Notes: a model not told the origin generated them from the sequence alone. Positions 44,968 through 56,935 are shown, numbered from the stretch's first letter. The stretch: 64,000 bases of DNA from Lolium rigidum (GCF_022539505.1 NC_061514.1:330877090-330941089); one strand, 5' to 3'. Numbers and translations: made by a program.

Positions 44968-46492
44968 TGATACGTCTCCAACGCATCTATAATTTCTTAT
45001 GTTCCATGCTAGTTTTATGACAATATCTACATGTTTTATCCATACTTTATATCGTTTTGATGCATTTTCCGGAACTAACCTATTAACAAGATGCCGAAGT
45101 GCTAGTTCCTGTTTTCTACTGTTTTTGGTTCCAGAAAGGCTGTTCGGGCAATATTCTCGGAATTCGACGAAGCAAAAGCCCAAGGCCTTATTTTCCCCGG
45201 AATGTTCCAGAACACCGAAGGAGAGCCGAAGGGGGGCCAAGGGGGACCCACACCATAGGGGGGCACAGGTCCCACCCTGGCCGCGCCGCCATGTGGTGAG
45301 GGAGCCCTGTTGCCTCTCCGACTCCGCCTCTTCGCCTATAAAACCCCTCGTGACCTAAAAACCCGACACCAATGGACGAAACTCCAGAAAGACTCCAGGG
45401 ACGCCGCCGCCATCGCGAAACTCCGTTTCGGGGGACAGAAATCTCTGTTCCGGCACGTCGCCAGGAAGGGGTATTGCCCCCCGGAGTCATCTCCATCGAC
45501 ACCACCGCCATCTTCATCGCCATCGCTGTCTCCCATGATGAGGAGGGAGTAGTTTCCCCCGAGGCTGAGGGCTCTACCGGTAGCTATGTGGTTCATCTCT
45601 CTCTCCCATGGTGTGATCTTTATGAATATGTAGATGTTACTCTTATCTATTATGCACTCTAGAGGTTACTTTAAATATGAACTCCGGATGTTGTGGAGCT
45701 TGTTTACTCCGGCTTGAGGGAGCTCTTGTAGCCCTACACAATGAATGGTGTTTGTCATCCAACAAGAGAGTGTTTGAGAGTAGTACTTATTTGTTCATCT
45801 ATGTGATCATAGGCTTTGCAATCTAGATGTCATATGCTATTCAAGTGCTTAATTATGTGAACTTTGGAGTTACTGTGACCTCGGTGTAATGGTGACAGTG
45901 TGTGCGCCGTGTGTAACTCCCTTATGAATTGTGGTGTGTTAGTACCTCCTATGAATGCTCACGGTGACGGTGTGGGGTGTTTATTAGTACTTGGGAATAC
46001 GCCTTTGAGGTGTGCTTTTGCACACTTGCCCAATGAATTTGAGTTCTTTATCCAATAAGAGAGTAGTATGATGAAGTGCTTATATTTATATTCAATTATG
46101 ATTGCAATGTTGAGAGTGTCCAATAGTGAAATTATGATACCTAGGCCTTGTTTCTAAGCATTGAAACACCGTTTCCAACAAGTTCTGCTACATGTTCGCT
46201 TGCTGCCATTTTTATTTCAGATTGCAATTACTACTTACAATCATCCATATTACTTGTATTTCACTATCTCTTCGCGAAATAGTGCACCTATACATCCGAC
46301 AAGTGTATTAGGTGTGTTCGGGACACAAGAGACTTCTTGTATCTTAATTGCAGGGTTGCTTGAGAGGGATATCTTTGACCTCTACCTCCCTGAGTTCGAT
46401 AAACCTTGGGTGATTCACTTAAGGGAAACTTGCTGCTGTTCTACAAACCTCTGCTCTTGGAGGCCCAACACTGTCTACAGGAATAGAAGCGT
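44968..46492 (+). repeat. 3' LTR of element B, main part
   Basis: Starts TGATACGTCTCCAACGCATC. It is interrupted after ATAGAAGCGT by element C; the last 12 bases (GCGTAGACATCA) lie at 53762-53773. Confidence 0.93.
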
Positions 46493-48368
46493 TGATACGT
46501 CTCAAACGTATCTATAATTTCTTATGTTCCATGCTACTTTTATGATGATACTCACATGTTTTATACACACTTTATGTCATATTTATGCATTTTTCGGAAC
46601 TAACCTATTGACGAGATGCCGAAGTGCCAGTTCCTGTTTTCTGCTGTTTTTGGTTTCAGAAATCCTAGTAAGGAAATATTCTCGGAATTGGACGAAATCA
46701 ACGCCCAACATCTTATAATTCCACGAAGCTTCCAGAACACCAGAGAGGGGCCAGAGGAGAGCCAGGTGGGCCCCACACAAGGTGGTGGCGCGGCACAAGG
46801 GGGGGGGCGCCCCCTATTGTCTGGCGGCTCCGTAGCCCTTCCGACTCCGACTCTTCGCCTATAAGAAGCCCCCTGACCTAAATCTTCGATACGGGAAAAG
46901 CCACGATACGAGAAAAGTTCCAGAGCCGCCGCCATCGCGAAGCCAAGATCTGGGGGACAGAAGTCTCTGTTCCGGCACTCTGCCGGGACGGGGAAGTGCC
47001 CCCGGAAGGCATCTCCATCGACATCACCGCCATCTCCATCGACGCTGCTGTCTCCCATGAGGAGGGAGTAGTTTTCCATCGAGGCTAAGGGCTGTACCGG
47101 TAGCTATGTGGTTCATCTCTCTCTCCTATGTACTTCAATACAATGATCTCATGAGCTGCTTTACATGATTGAGATCCATATGATGAGCTTGTAATCTAGA
47201 TGTCGTTATGCTATTCAAGTGGATTTTACTTATGTGATCTCTGGAGACTCCTTGTCCCACGTGTGTAAAGGTGACAGTGTGTGCACCGTGTGGGTCTCTT
47301 AGGCTATATTTCACAGAATACTTATTCACTGAGTTATGATTTGAGTTGGATGTCTCTATGAAATTGTGGTGTGTTAGTACCTCCTATGAATGCTCGCAGT
47401 GACAGCGTGGGGTGTTTATTAGTACTTGGGAATACATCTTTAAGGTTTGCCTACATGATGAATTAGTGTTTGTTATCTTGCCAGAGAGTAATTCAGAATA
47501 GCATAGTGAAGTGCTTATTTATATTCCTTTATGATTGCAATGTGCTTTATATCACTATTAATCTATGTGCTACTCTAGTGATGTTATTAAAGTAGTCTAT
47601 TCCTCCTCCATGATGTAATGGTGACAGCGTGTGCATCATGTAGTACTTGGCGTAGTTTATGATTGTAATCTCTTGTAGATTATGGAGTTAACTATTACTA
47701 TGATGGTATTGATGTGATCTATTCCTCCTTTCATAGTCTGTCGGTGACGGTGTGCATGCTATGTTAGTACTCGGTATAATTGCGTTGGTCTATCATGCAC
47801 TCTAAGGTTATTTAAATATGAACATCGAATGTTGTGGAGCTTGTTAACTCCGGCATTGAGGTGCTCTTGTAGCCCTACACAATTAATGGTGTTCATCATC
47901 CAACAAGAGAGTGTAGAGTGGTTTTATTATGTGATCAATGTTGAGAGTGTCCACTAGTGAAAGTATGATCCCTAGGCCTTGTTTCCAAATACTGCAATCA
48001 TCGCTTATTTATTGTTTTATTGCATCTTTACTTCCTGCAATATTACTACCATCAACTGCACGCCGGCAAGCTATTTTCTGGCGCCGTTACTACCGCTCAT
48101 ATTCATTCATACCACCTGTGTTTTACTATCTCTTCGCCGAACTAGTGCACCTATACATCTGACAAGTTTATTAGGTGTGTTGGGGACACAAGAGACTTCT
48201 TGTATCGTGATTGCAGGGTTGCTTGAGAGGGATATCTTTGACCTCTTACTCCCTGAGTTCGATAAACCTTGGGTGATCCACTTAAGGGAAAACTTGCTGC
48301 TGTTCTACAAACCTCTGCTCTTGGAGGCCCAACACTGTCTACAGGAAAAGGAGTGTGCGTAGACATCA
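46493..48368 (+). repeat. 5' LTR of element C
   Basis: Starts TGATACGTCTCAAACGTATC and ends TGCGTAGACATCA. It includes a primer-site-like ttctggcgccgtta at about 48075-48090 inside the LTR itself. Confidence 0.95.
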
Positions 48369-48378
48369 AGCTATTTTC

Positions 48379-48395
48379 ACGGCGCCGTTGCCGGG
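48379..48395 (+). promoter_or_regulatory. primer binding site of element C, altered
   Basis: ACGGCGCCGTTGCCGGGA-type sequence, 10 bases after the LTR, is the tRNA-Asp site with a changed first base and one G less at the end compared with elements A and B. Confidence 0.65.
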
Positions 48396-48535
48396 AGGTA
48401 AGGTAAAAGGTATTCACATCCTCCGACTACTAAGCTATTTCCTAGCATTGTTGCCGGTGTGTGAGTGCTCGAAGCTATTTCCTTTAGATCCTGCAATTGC
48501 ATCTTTTTGTTTCTTGTTTTCACTAATTAGGCATA

Positions 48536-49270
48536 ATGGACAACAATGAGCTTTTTGTTCTATTTCCTGAGTTAAGACATGGATTGTTTGATGCGAAAAT
48601 TAAAAAACCTATGGAACCTTATTTGCATGCTAGTTGTAATATTAGTATGAACGCTTTGAACACCATTGTTGATAATGATATAGAAAGTTCTAAGCTTGGG
48701 GAAGCTGGTTTTGATGAGCATGATATTTTTAGTCCCCCAAGCATTGAGGAGGAAATTTTCTTTGACGATACTTTGCCTCCCATTTATGATGATTATAATG
48801 ATAGTGGTCTTCTGGTGCCGCCTACTATGGAGGATAAATTTAACTATGATTACAATATGCCTCCTATATTTGATGATAGCTACTTTGTTGAATTTGCTCC
48901 CACTACAATTAATAAGAATGACTATGCTTATATTGGGAGTAGTAATAATTTTATGCATGAGACTCATGATAAGAATGTTTCATTTGATAGTTATATTGTT
49001 GAGTTTGTTCATGATGCTACTGAAAATCATTATGAGAGAGGAAAATATGGTTGTAGAAATTTTCATGTTACTAAAACACCTCTCTATATGCTGAAATTTT
49101 TGAAGTTACACTTGTTTTATCTATCTATGCTTGTTGCATTATGCCTACATGACTTGTTTATTTACAAGATTCCTTTTCATAGGAAGTGGGTTAGGCTTAA
49201 ATTTGTTTTGAATTTGCTTCTTGATGCTCTCTTTTGCTTCAACTCTTATTTCTTGGGAGTGCATCATTAA
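48536..49270 (+). CDS. residual gag-derived ORF of element C
   Basis: 244 codons, intact. The N-terminus (MDNNELFVLFPELRHGLFDA) corresponds to the element B gag start. The frame then passes within about 50 residues to the acidic second block (EEEIFFDDTLPPIYDDYND, DSYFVEFAPTTINKNDY) and the DLFIYKIPFHRKWVRLK end, followed by a short hydrophobic C-terminus. The Retrotrans_gag core present in B is absent, so this is an internal deletion that kept the frame. The function is unknown; the open frame may reflect youth rather than selection. Confidence 0.6.
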   Translation: MDNNELFVLFPELRHGLFDAKIKKPMEPYLHASCNISMNALNTIVDNDIESSKLGEAGFDEHDIFSPPSIEEEIFFDDTLPPIYDDYNDSGLLVPPTMEDKFNYDYNMPPIFDDSYFVEFAPTTINKNDYAYIGSSNNFMHETHDKNVSFDSYIVEFVHDATENHYERGKYGCRNFHVTKTPLYMLKFLKLHLFYLSMLVALCLHDLFIYKIPFHRKWVRLKFVLNLLLDALFCFNSYFLGVHH

Positions 49271-51880
49271 AGCTGCCGAGCCCATCTTAATGGCTATAAA
49301 GAAAGCACTTCTTGGGAGATAACCCATGTATTATTTTACTACAGTACTTTTGTTTTATATTTGAGTCTTGGAAGTTGTTACTACTGTAGCAACCTCTCCT
49401 TATCTTTATTTTATTGCATTGTTGTGCCGAGTAAAGTCTTTGATAGTAGGGTTGATACTAGATTTGGATTACTGCGCAGAAATAGATTTCTTGCTGTCAC
49501 GAATTTGGGCAGGGTTCTCTGTAGGTAACTCAGAAAAATCTGCCAATTTACGTGAGTGTTCCTCAGATATGTACGCAACTTCCATTCAATTTGAGCATTT
49601 TCATCTGAGCAAGTCTGGTGCCTCTAAAAAATTCATCTTTACGGACTGTTCTGTTTTGACAGATTCTGCCATTTATTTCGAATTGCCTCTTTTGCTGTGT
49701 TGGATGGATTTTTTTGTTCCATTAACTTCCAGTAGCTTTGTGCAATGTCCAGAAGTGTTAAGAATGATTGTGTCACCTCTGAATATGTGAATTTTTGATT
49801 ATGCACTAACACTCTAATGAGTTTATTTTGAGTTTGGTGTGGAGGAAGTTTTCAAGGGTCAAGAGAGGAGGATGATACAATATGATCAAGAAGAGTGAAA
49901 AGTCTAAGCTTGGGGATGCCCCCGTGGTTCATCCCTGCATATTTCAAGAAGACTCAAGCATCTAAGCTTGGGGATGCCCAAGGCATCCCCTTCTTCATCG
50001 ACAACTTATCGAGTCACCTCTAGTGAAACTATATTTTTATTCCGTCACATCTTATGTGCTTTACTTGGAGCGTCTGTGTGCTTTTATTTTTGTTTTGTTA
50101 TTTTCATTCTCTGAATAAATTCATGCTTGTGTGGGAGAGAGACACACTCCGCTGTTGCATATGAACACATGTGTTCTTAGCTTTATTCTTAATGTTCACG
50201 GCGAAGGTTGAAACTGCTTCGTTCGTCGTTATATGGTTGGAAGCAGGAAATGCTGCATGTGGTAATTGGTATAATGTCTTGAATAATTTGATACTTGGCA
50301 ATTGTTGTGCTTATATAGATCATGTTTAAGCTCTTGCATCATGTACTTTGCACCCATTAATGAAGAACTACATAGAGCTTGTTAAAATTTGGTTTGCATG
50401 ATTGGTCTCTAGAGTCTAGATATTTTCTGGTTAAGGTGTTCGAACAACAAGGAGACGATGTAAAGTCTTATAATGCTTACAATATGTTCATATGTGAGTC
50501 TTGCTGCACCGTTTCATACTTGAGTTTGCTTCAAACAACCTTGCTAGCCTAGCCTTGTATTGAGAGGAATTCTTCTCGTGCATCCAAATTCTTGAGCCAA
50601 AAACTATGCCATTTGTGTCCACCACACCTACCTACTACATGGTATTTCTCTACCATTCCAAAGTAAATTACTTGAGTGCTACCTTTAAAAATTCTATCCT
50701 TTGTCTTTGCAATATATAGCTCATGGGAAAATAGCCTTAAAAACTATTGTGGTGAAGAATATGTAGCTATGTATCTTATTTCTTATAAGTTGCTTGTTGA
50801 GCGGTAACCATGTTTCTGGGGACGCCATCAACTTTTACCTTTGTTGAATATCATGTGAGTTAATATGCATGTTCGTCTTGTCTGAAGTAAGGGCGATTTT
50901 CATGATCAAATGGTTTGAGTATGCATACTGTTAGAGAAGAACATTGGGCCGCTAACTAAAACCATGAATCATGGTGGAAGTTTCAGTTTGGACATCAAAC
51001 CTCAATCTCTTATGAGAATATTATTTTTTGTTGAATGCTTATGCAATAAAGAGGAGTCCATTATCTCGTTGTCTATGTTGTCCCGGTATGGATGTCTAAG
51101 TTGAGAATAATCAAAAGCGAGAAATCCAATGCGAACTTTCTCCTTAGACCTTTGTACGAGCGACATAGAGGTACCCCTTTGTGACACTTGGTTGAAACAT
51201 ATGTTATGCAATGATAATCCGTGTTAATCCAAGCTAATTAGGACAAGGTGCGAGCACTATTGGTATACTATGCATGAGGCTTGCAACTTATAGGATATCT
51301 TATACATAACACATATGATTTATTACTACCGTTGACAAAATTGTTTCTTGTTTTCAAAATGAAAAGCTCTAGCACAAATATAGTAATCCATGCTTCCCTC
51401 TGCGAAGGGCCATTCTTTTACTTTATTGTTGAGTCAGTTCACCTATTCTTTCTATCCTAGAAGCAAACACTTGTATCAATCGTGTGCATTGATTCTTACA
51501 TGTTTACCTATTGCACTTGTTATATTACTTTGTGTTGACAATTATCCATGAGATATACATGTTGAAGTTGAAAGCAAGCTGCTGAAACTTATATCTTCCT
51601 TTGTGTTGCTTCAATGCCTTTACTTTGAATTTATTGCTTTATGAGTTAACTCTTATGCAAGTCTTATTGATGCTTGTCTTGAAAGTACTATTCATGAAAG
51701 GTCTTTGCTATATGATTCAGTTGTTTACTCATTGTCTTCACCATTGCTTTGAATCGCTGCATTCATCTCATATGCTTTACAATAGTATTGATCAAGATTA
51801 TGATAGCATGTCACTTCAGAAATTATCCTTGTTATCGTTTACCTACTCGAAGGTGAGTAGGAACTAAGCTTGGGGATGCT
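49271..51880 (+). other. conserved non-coding 3' domain of element C
   Basis: No ORF of interest. It carries motif copies at 49903 and 49963, the perfect hairpin 49970-49990 and the polypurine-type end at 51865-51880. It is homologous to the same region of A and B. Confidence 0.75.
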
Positions 51881-53756
51881 TGATACGTCTCAAACGTATC
51901 TATAATTTCTTATGTTCCATGCTACTTTTATGATGATACTCACATGTTTTATACACACTTTATGTCATATTTATGCATTTTCCGGAACTAACCTATTGAC
52001 GAGATGCCGAAGTGCCAGTTCCTGTTTTCTGCTGTTTTTGGTTTCAGAAATCCTAGTAAGGAAATATTCTCGGAATTGGACGAAATCAACGCCCAACATC
52101 TTATAATTCCACGAAGCTTCCAGAACACCGGAGAGGGGCCAGAGGAAAGCCAGGTGGGCCCCACACAAGGTGGCGGCGCGGCCCAGGGGGGGGGGGCGCC
52201 CCCTATTGTCTGGCGGCTCCGTAGCCCTTCCGACTCCGACTCTTCGCCTATAAGAAGCCCCCTGACCTAAATCTTCGATACGGGAAAAGCCACGATACGA
52301 GAAAAGTTCCGCGAGCCGCCGCCATCGCGAAGCCAAGATCCGGGGGACGAAGTCTCCGTTCCGGCACTCGCCGGGACGGGGAAGTGCCCCGGAAGGCATC
52401 TCCATCGACATCACCGCCATCTCCATCGACGCTGCTTGTCTCCCATGAGGAGGGAGTAGTTTTCCATCGAGGCTAAGGGCTGTACCGGTAGCTATGTGGT
52501 TCATCTCTCTCTCCTATGTACTTCAATACAATGATCTCATGAGCTGCTTTACATGATTGAGATCCATATGATGAGCTTGTAATCTAGATGTCGTTATGCT
52601 ATTCAAGTGGATTTTACTTATGTGATCTCTGGAGACTCCTTGTCCCACGTGTGTAAAGGTGACAGTGTGTGCACCGTGTGGGTCTCTTAGGCTATATTTC
52701 ACAGAATACTTATTCACTGAGTTATGATTTGAGTTGGATGTCTCTATGAAATTGTGGTGTGTTAGTACCTCCTATGAATGCTCGCAGTGACAGCGTGGGG
52801 TGTTTATTAGTACTTGGGAATACATCTTTAAGGTTTGCCTACATGATGAATTAGTGTTTGTTATCTTGCCAGAGAGTAATTCAGAATAGCATAGTGAAGT
52901 GCTTATTTATATTCCTTTATGATTGCAATGTGCTTTATATCACTATTAATCTATGTGCTACTCTACTGATGTTATTAAAGTAGTCTATTCCTCCTCCATG
53001 ATGTAATGGTGACAGCGTGTGCATCATGTAGTACTTGGCGTAGTTTATGATTGTAATCTCTTGTAGATTATGGAGTTAACTATTACTATGATGGTATTGA
53101 TGTGATCTATTCCTCCTTTCATAGTCTGTCGGTGACGGTGTGCATGCTATGTTAGTACTCGGTATAATTGCGTTGGTCTATCATGCACTCTAAGGTTATT
53201 TAAATATGAACATCGAATGTTGTGGAGCTTGTTAACTCCGGCATTGAGGTGCTCTTGTAGCCCTACACAATTAATGGTGTTCATCATCCAACAAGAGAGT
53301 GTAGAGTGGTTTTATTATGTGATCAATGTTGAGAGTATCCACTAGTGAAAGTATGATCCCTAGGCCTTGTTTCCAAATACTGCAATCATCGCTTATTTAC
53401 TGTTTTATTGCATCTTTACTTCCTGCAATATTACTACCATCAACTGCACGCCGGCAAGCTATTTTCTGGCGCCGTTACTACTGCTCATATTCATTCATAC
53501 CACCTGTGTTTTACTATCTCTTCGCCGAACTAGTGCACCTATACATCTGATAAGTGTATTAGGTGTGTTGGGGACACAAGAGACTTCTTGTATCGTGATT
53601 GCGGGGTTGCTTGAGAGGGATATCTTTGACCTCTTCCTCCCTGAGTTCGATAAACCTTGGGTGATCCACTTAAGGGAAAACTTGCTGCTGTTCTACAAAC
53701 CTCTGCTCTTGGAGGCCCAACACTGTCTACAGGAAAAGGAGTGTGCGTAGACATCA
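51881..53756 (+). repeat. 3' LTR of element C
   Basis: Same length as the 5' LTR. Differences are few and mostly in the GC-rich stretch 52120-52450. It is preceded by ctaagcttggggatgct. Confidence 0.95.
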
Positions 53757-53773
53757 AGCGTGCGTAGACATCA

Positions 53774-53970
53774 GTCGCTGCCAGACGGGCCCAACGAAAC
53801 GTCCGCCAGATGCGAGCGGACACTCGACGCGTCCGCGCAGCGTCCGCAGAGACGCATCCGATGCACTCATATTTGGGCTAGGTATACTATGCATCGGGCT
53901 GCTAGGCTTGGTCCCAGACGCATTTTCGGTCCGCGCGGTCCATTTTTGTTGCTCCGTTGGAGATGCCTAA
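53774..53970. repeat. DNA-transposon fragment flanking element B
   Basis: GC-rich with short gcgtccgc repeats, ending ttgctccgttggagatgcct. This resembles the GGCATCTCCAACGGA-type ends of grass MITEs. Only one end is present. Confidence 0.45.
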
Positions 53971-54068
53971 AATCACTATGGCTAATCATGTGTTTCTTCT
54001 GAGTAATAGCGAAATTCAAGTGACGTTCAGAAAAAGAAAAAAGAGCAAAATTCAAGTGGTCTGGTTAT

Positions 54069-54209
54069 TGGAAAATATAGAACCCTAATTCTTGTGTGTT
54101 GTATTCCATGACCCTTTGGGGGTATATATAGAGGTACAGGGGGAAGATAGACTTGGAGTACAAGATGATCTAAACCTAATCTAATCTCAGCCGTACATGT
54201 ATTCTAACA
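54069..54209 (-). repeat. TRIM 3' LTR
   Basis: Plus-strand text tggaaaatatagaac...attctaaca; it contains gtatatatag as a TATA-like element. Confidence 0.92.
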
Positions 54210-54333
54210 TCCCCCCTCAGTCGTAGCGGGAGTGAAGCGAACGCTTGCGACTGGAGAAGTCACGCGCTCCCATCGCTTCTCCTCCTTGTCATCATCAGCG
54301 TCCCCTTCTAGTTCCTTCTCTTCCCTCCCGCAG

Positions 54334-54846
54334 TCACAACGGGAGTGTCATGGACGCAAGTGACGACGCGGACGCTGTTGGCTGGAGTTCTTGAGTTGTT
54401 GTAGACGTTTTCTTGATGTCGATGTCGAGGTAGCCGATCATGATGTAGCCGTGGTCGATGTCATAGTCGTCATATGTGATGTAGCCGTATTCGCCGAAGG
54501 CGCAAAAAATTGCGTGTTTTTGGTCGTAGGGTTTTAGGTTTTTGCGCGGCGACGACAGCGGTTCTGCGGCGGCGGCGATTTTTGTTGTCATAGTGCGGCG
54601 GCGGCAACGGGTCTGCGGCGGCGGTGGATTTTGTCGTAGCGCGGCGGCGGCAGCGCTTCTGCGGCGGCGGCGGGGTTTTTTTTGTGTCATAGGCGGCGAC
54701 GGCAGTGTTGACGAAGATGTCGATGAAGACCATGTGTAGACCTTGGCGATGTAGTTGGCGAAGTAGAACTCGACGTAGATCTTGATGGAGTCGTACATCT
54801 TGACGTAGTTGTTTGAGTCGTTGTAGTTTAGCTCAATACAGGGCAA
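54334..54846 (-). CDS. Arg/Ala-rich ORF inside the TRIM, function unknown
   Basis: 170 codons starting MPCIELNYND. The middle is dominated by GCGGCGGCGG-type repeats (54540-54700) that give runs of Arg, Ala and Pro. The C-terminal part (FGEYGYITYDDYDIDHGYIM) is Tyr/Asp-rich. No known domain is visible. The frame may be a by-product of the trinucleotide repeats. Confidence 0.3.
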   Translation of the reverse strand: MPCIELNYNDSNNYVKMYDSIKIYVEFYFANYIAKVYTWSSSTSSSTLPSPPMTQKKPRRRRRSAAAAALRQNPPPPQTRCRRRTMTTKIAAAAEPLSSPRKNLKPYDQKHAIFCAFGEYGYITYDDYDIDHGYIMIGYLDIDIKKTSTTTQELQPTASASSLASMTLPL

Positions 54847-55437
54847 ATCGTCTGGTAGTCAGTGTGGTCGGCGTCCTGCAGATGGCATCACGCATGTAGA
54901 TGTAGTATTGTCGCCGGGTCAGGAGGTTTCCCTCGCACCGTCGCACGGCCAGCGATACTCCCGTGTCAGCGAGATCGCTCTTTGTAACCGTGATAGCTGC
55001 ATACCAGACGTAGTCAAGCAATGCATACAACATGAGGCACTACGTCCACACGTACATCCTTCTGGGAGCTGTCGCGGCCATGGACCGACGGACGCACAGA
55101 GCCTTCGGCGACGTGCGCAGCGCACACGCGGAGGCAGGCTGATGTAGATCAGCCGGGGAATTCGCTGTGCTTGCGCCGTCTTCCGCGTATGCTGTCGGTG
55201 GAGCTTGTCCGTCGATCTGCGCTGGAATTTGGAGGGTACTGGCAGGATTTAGGAATTTTATTTGTGGCTAGTTGGATCTAATCTAGGAATTGAAAAAATC
55301 GATCTAAGATCTAATCTAAAGAACCGATCTAATCTTTGATTTTGATCGGGTGCCACGCACCCGAGGAGAGATCTCCCCGGGGGCGGCGCGATGCGGAAGT
55401 GGTGGGAGGATCTAGGATCGGCGCCGTGAGGCTAACC

Positions 55438-55449
55438 GCTCTGATACCA
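55438..55449 (-). promoter_or_regulatory. primer binding site (initiator Met tRNA)
   Basis: TGGTATCAGAGC on the minus strand is the standard copia/TRIM primer site. Confidence 0.92.
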
Positions 55450-55452
55450 TAT

Positions 55453-55593
55453 TGGAAAATATAGAACCATAATTCTTGTGTGTTGTATTCCATGACCCTT
55501 TGGGGGTATATATAGAGGTACAGGGGGGAGATAGACTTGGAGTACAAGATGATCTAAACCTAGCCTAATCTCAGCCGTACATGTATTCTAACA
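55453..55593 (-). repeat. TRIM 5' LTR
   Basis: Second copy of the 141-bp LTR. The primer site follows after three bases (minus strand). Confidence 0.92.
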
Positions 55594-55749
55594 CCGATAT
55601 TACGAGTAGGACAGAACTGAACTGACATGAATTTTGGGATAGTAATCTGTGCCAACATTTCTCGTCACCTTGTTGAAGCTGAATCCGTGCATACCCAAAT
55701 AAGAAAAAATTGGGTACATATTTAAATTCATGGATGAGATTTGGCAATA

Positions 55750-55992
55750 CTACATCTGTTTTGAAAAATAAGGCTTATAATTTTTTTTAAAAAAAGTTAA
55801 ACTACGTAAGTTTAACCAAGTTTTTAAGAAAAAATGTTAATATGTACAATCCAAATTCAACACTGTTAGATTCATCATGAAATATATATTTATATGATAT
55901 CTACATATTATCGTGATCTTTTTACAGTTTTTTCTAAAATCTTGATTAAACTTTGCTTAGCTTGACTTTTCTATTCTGTGAAATAGAAGTAG
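55750..55992. mobile_element. Stowaway-like MITE (243 bp)
   Basis: ctacatctgttttgaaaaata and ttctattctgtgaaatagaagtag form the inverted ends; TA on both sides. Confidence 0.75.
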
Positions 55993-56039
55993 TAGCAATT
56001 AAGATCATCATTTCGGATTCACTTCTGCAAGAAAGACTT

Positions 56040-56480
56040 GGGGGCACCGTTGGTCCAATTTTAGTTTTTTTTTACTTGCCTTTCGCCGCTGCCACAAACG
56101 GCCATACTTGCCCTCTCCATCTACCTAGTACCGATCTACTCCGTACGCATGAAGCAGCAACTGTGCACGCTCGACGCACCACAGTGTTCGGGATTCCGGA
56201 GGCTGGGCGGCGAAGCGGAGCGCAGCGCTGGGGCGGGCGGCGGCGGCTCGGCGCACCTGTGGGCTGTGGTCCCGGGTTCGGAGACCGGACGGAGGCACAA
56301 GTAACTGCGCGCCAAGCGGCGACGCGGAGTGCTGGGCACGAGCTGCCGGCGGCGGCTCGGCCACCAGTGTCCGATGGCCGGAGGCCAGGCGAGGAGGACA
56401 CGCTCTGGTCCGAGGGGCACATCCTGCCTGCTGAGGATCAAGGTCATGTAGAAATGCTGCTTTGTTCGCTGTTACATTGT
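56040..56480. other. GC-rich island, unassigned
   Basis: Open in several frames because of base composition (56072-56486). No protein family is recognised. It could be a promoter/5' UTR or a relic; no call is made. Confidence 0.25.
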
Positions 56481-56689
56481 TTTTAGTATATTTGATGATT
56501 AGCCTGGACTTGCAGTAGATGCCAACGCTAGTTTGATTCAGTACCAATCCGTTTGCCTGTGCATTCAATTTACAACTTGATCTATTGTTTGTTAACTGTC
56601 AGTACAATCTCAAGCTGCATGACACCTTGCTGTCTTACAGATTACCAGTTTGCCAGGGTTGTTGATCTTGATGTTTCTGAGATCTTTCT

Positions 56690-56935
56690 AAAGTGAGAAC
56701 CGCTTGAGATCAATCATATCATGGTTGGGTATGGTGATAGCAACAATAAAGCCTGTAGCTATTTGCTGCTAGATTCAGTCCTTTTTTATTACATATATAC
56801 AAGGTAAAGCAAAATATTAATTATAGCCCATTCCATTTGAAATAGATCCAGAGAAAATTTTGGGACAACACTATCTGATCACATCGCATTCCTGTGACCT
56901 GTCCAGAGAAAACACCAAAGGAGATCACATGCTAT
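56690..56935 (-). pseudogene. relic of an LRR receptor-like protein 3' end
   Basis: Minus strand 56935-56858 reads ISFGVFSG...CDQIVLSQNF, matching the membrane segment and tail AFGVFFGIGVLYDQIVLARY of the intact gene at 57532. The downstream text gtgagaaccgcttgagatca (56693) matches gtgagaaccactcgagatca (57476) beyond that gene's stop. Only the last ~25 codons and the 3' flank remain. Confidence 0.65.

Larger units (their letters stand above)
46493..53756 (+). mobile_element. LTR retrotransposon C, non-autonomous, nested in the LTR of B
   Basis: Two LTRs, each 1,876 bp by my coordinates, flank 3.5 kb. The duplication AGCGT (46488-46492 and 53757-53761) is exact, and the B LTR resumes directly after it. 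The coding capacity is a single 244-codon frame. The LTRs are very similar by eye, so this is the youngest large insertion here. It needs another element's enzymes to move. Confidence 0.95.
37120..53773 (+). mobile_element. LTR retrotransposon B (Gypsy-like, gag only), host of two later insertions
   Basis: The left LTR (37120-38615) lacks its first 41 bases. The right LTR is split: 44968-46492 and, after element C, 53762-53773. The internal part has a tRNA-Asp primer site, a Gypsy-type gag and a long non-coding 3' domain, but no pol. A solo LTR interrupts gag. Because the left end is broken, the target duplication cannot be checked. Without the insertions it would be about 7.8 kb. Confidence 0.9.
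54069..55593 (-). mobile_element. TRIM-like small copia-type LTR element
   Basis: 141-bp LTRs (54069-54209, 55453-55593) with TGTTAG...TTCCA ends on the minus strand differ at four positions by eye. Next to the right LTR is the initiator-Met tRNA primer site TGGTATCAGAGC (55438-55449). Next to the left LTR is a polypurine tract (54210-54219). The internal part is 1.24 kb without pol. I see no clear 5-bp target duplication. Confidence 0.9.

Noticed and set aside
55953..56486. 177-codon plus-strand ORF with Arg/Gly-rich centre
   Set aside because: The open frame is explained by high GC content, overlapping open frames exist on both strands, and no domain is visible.
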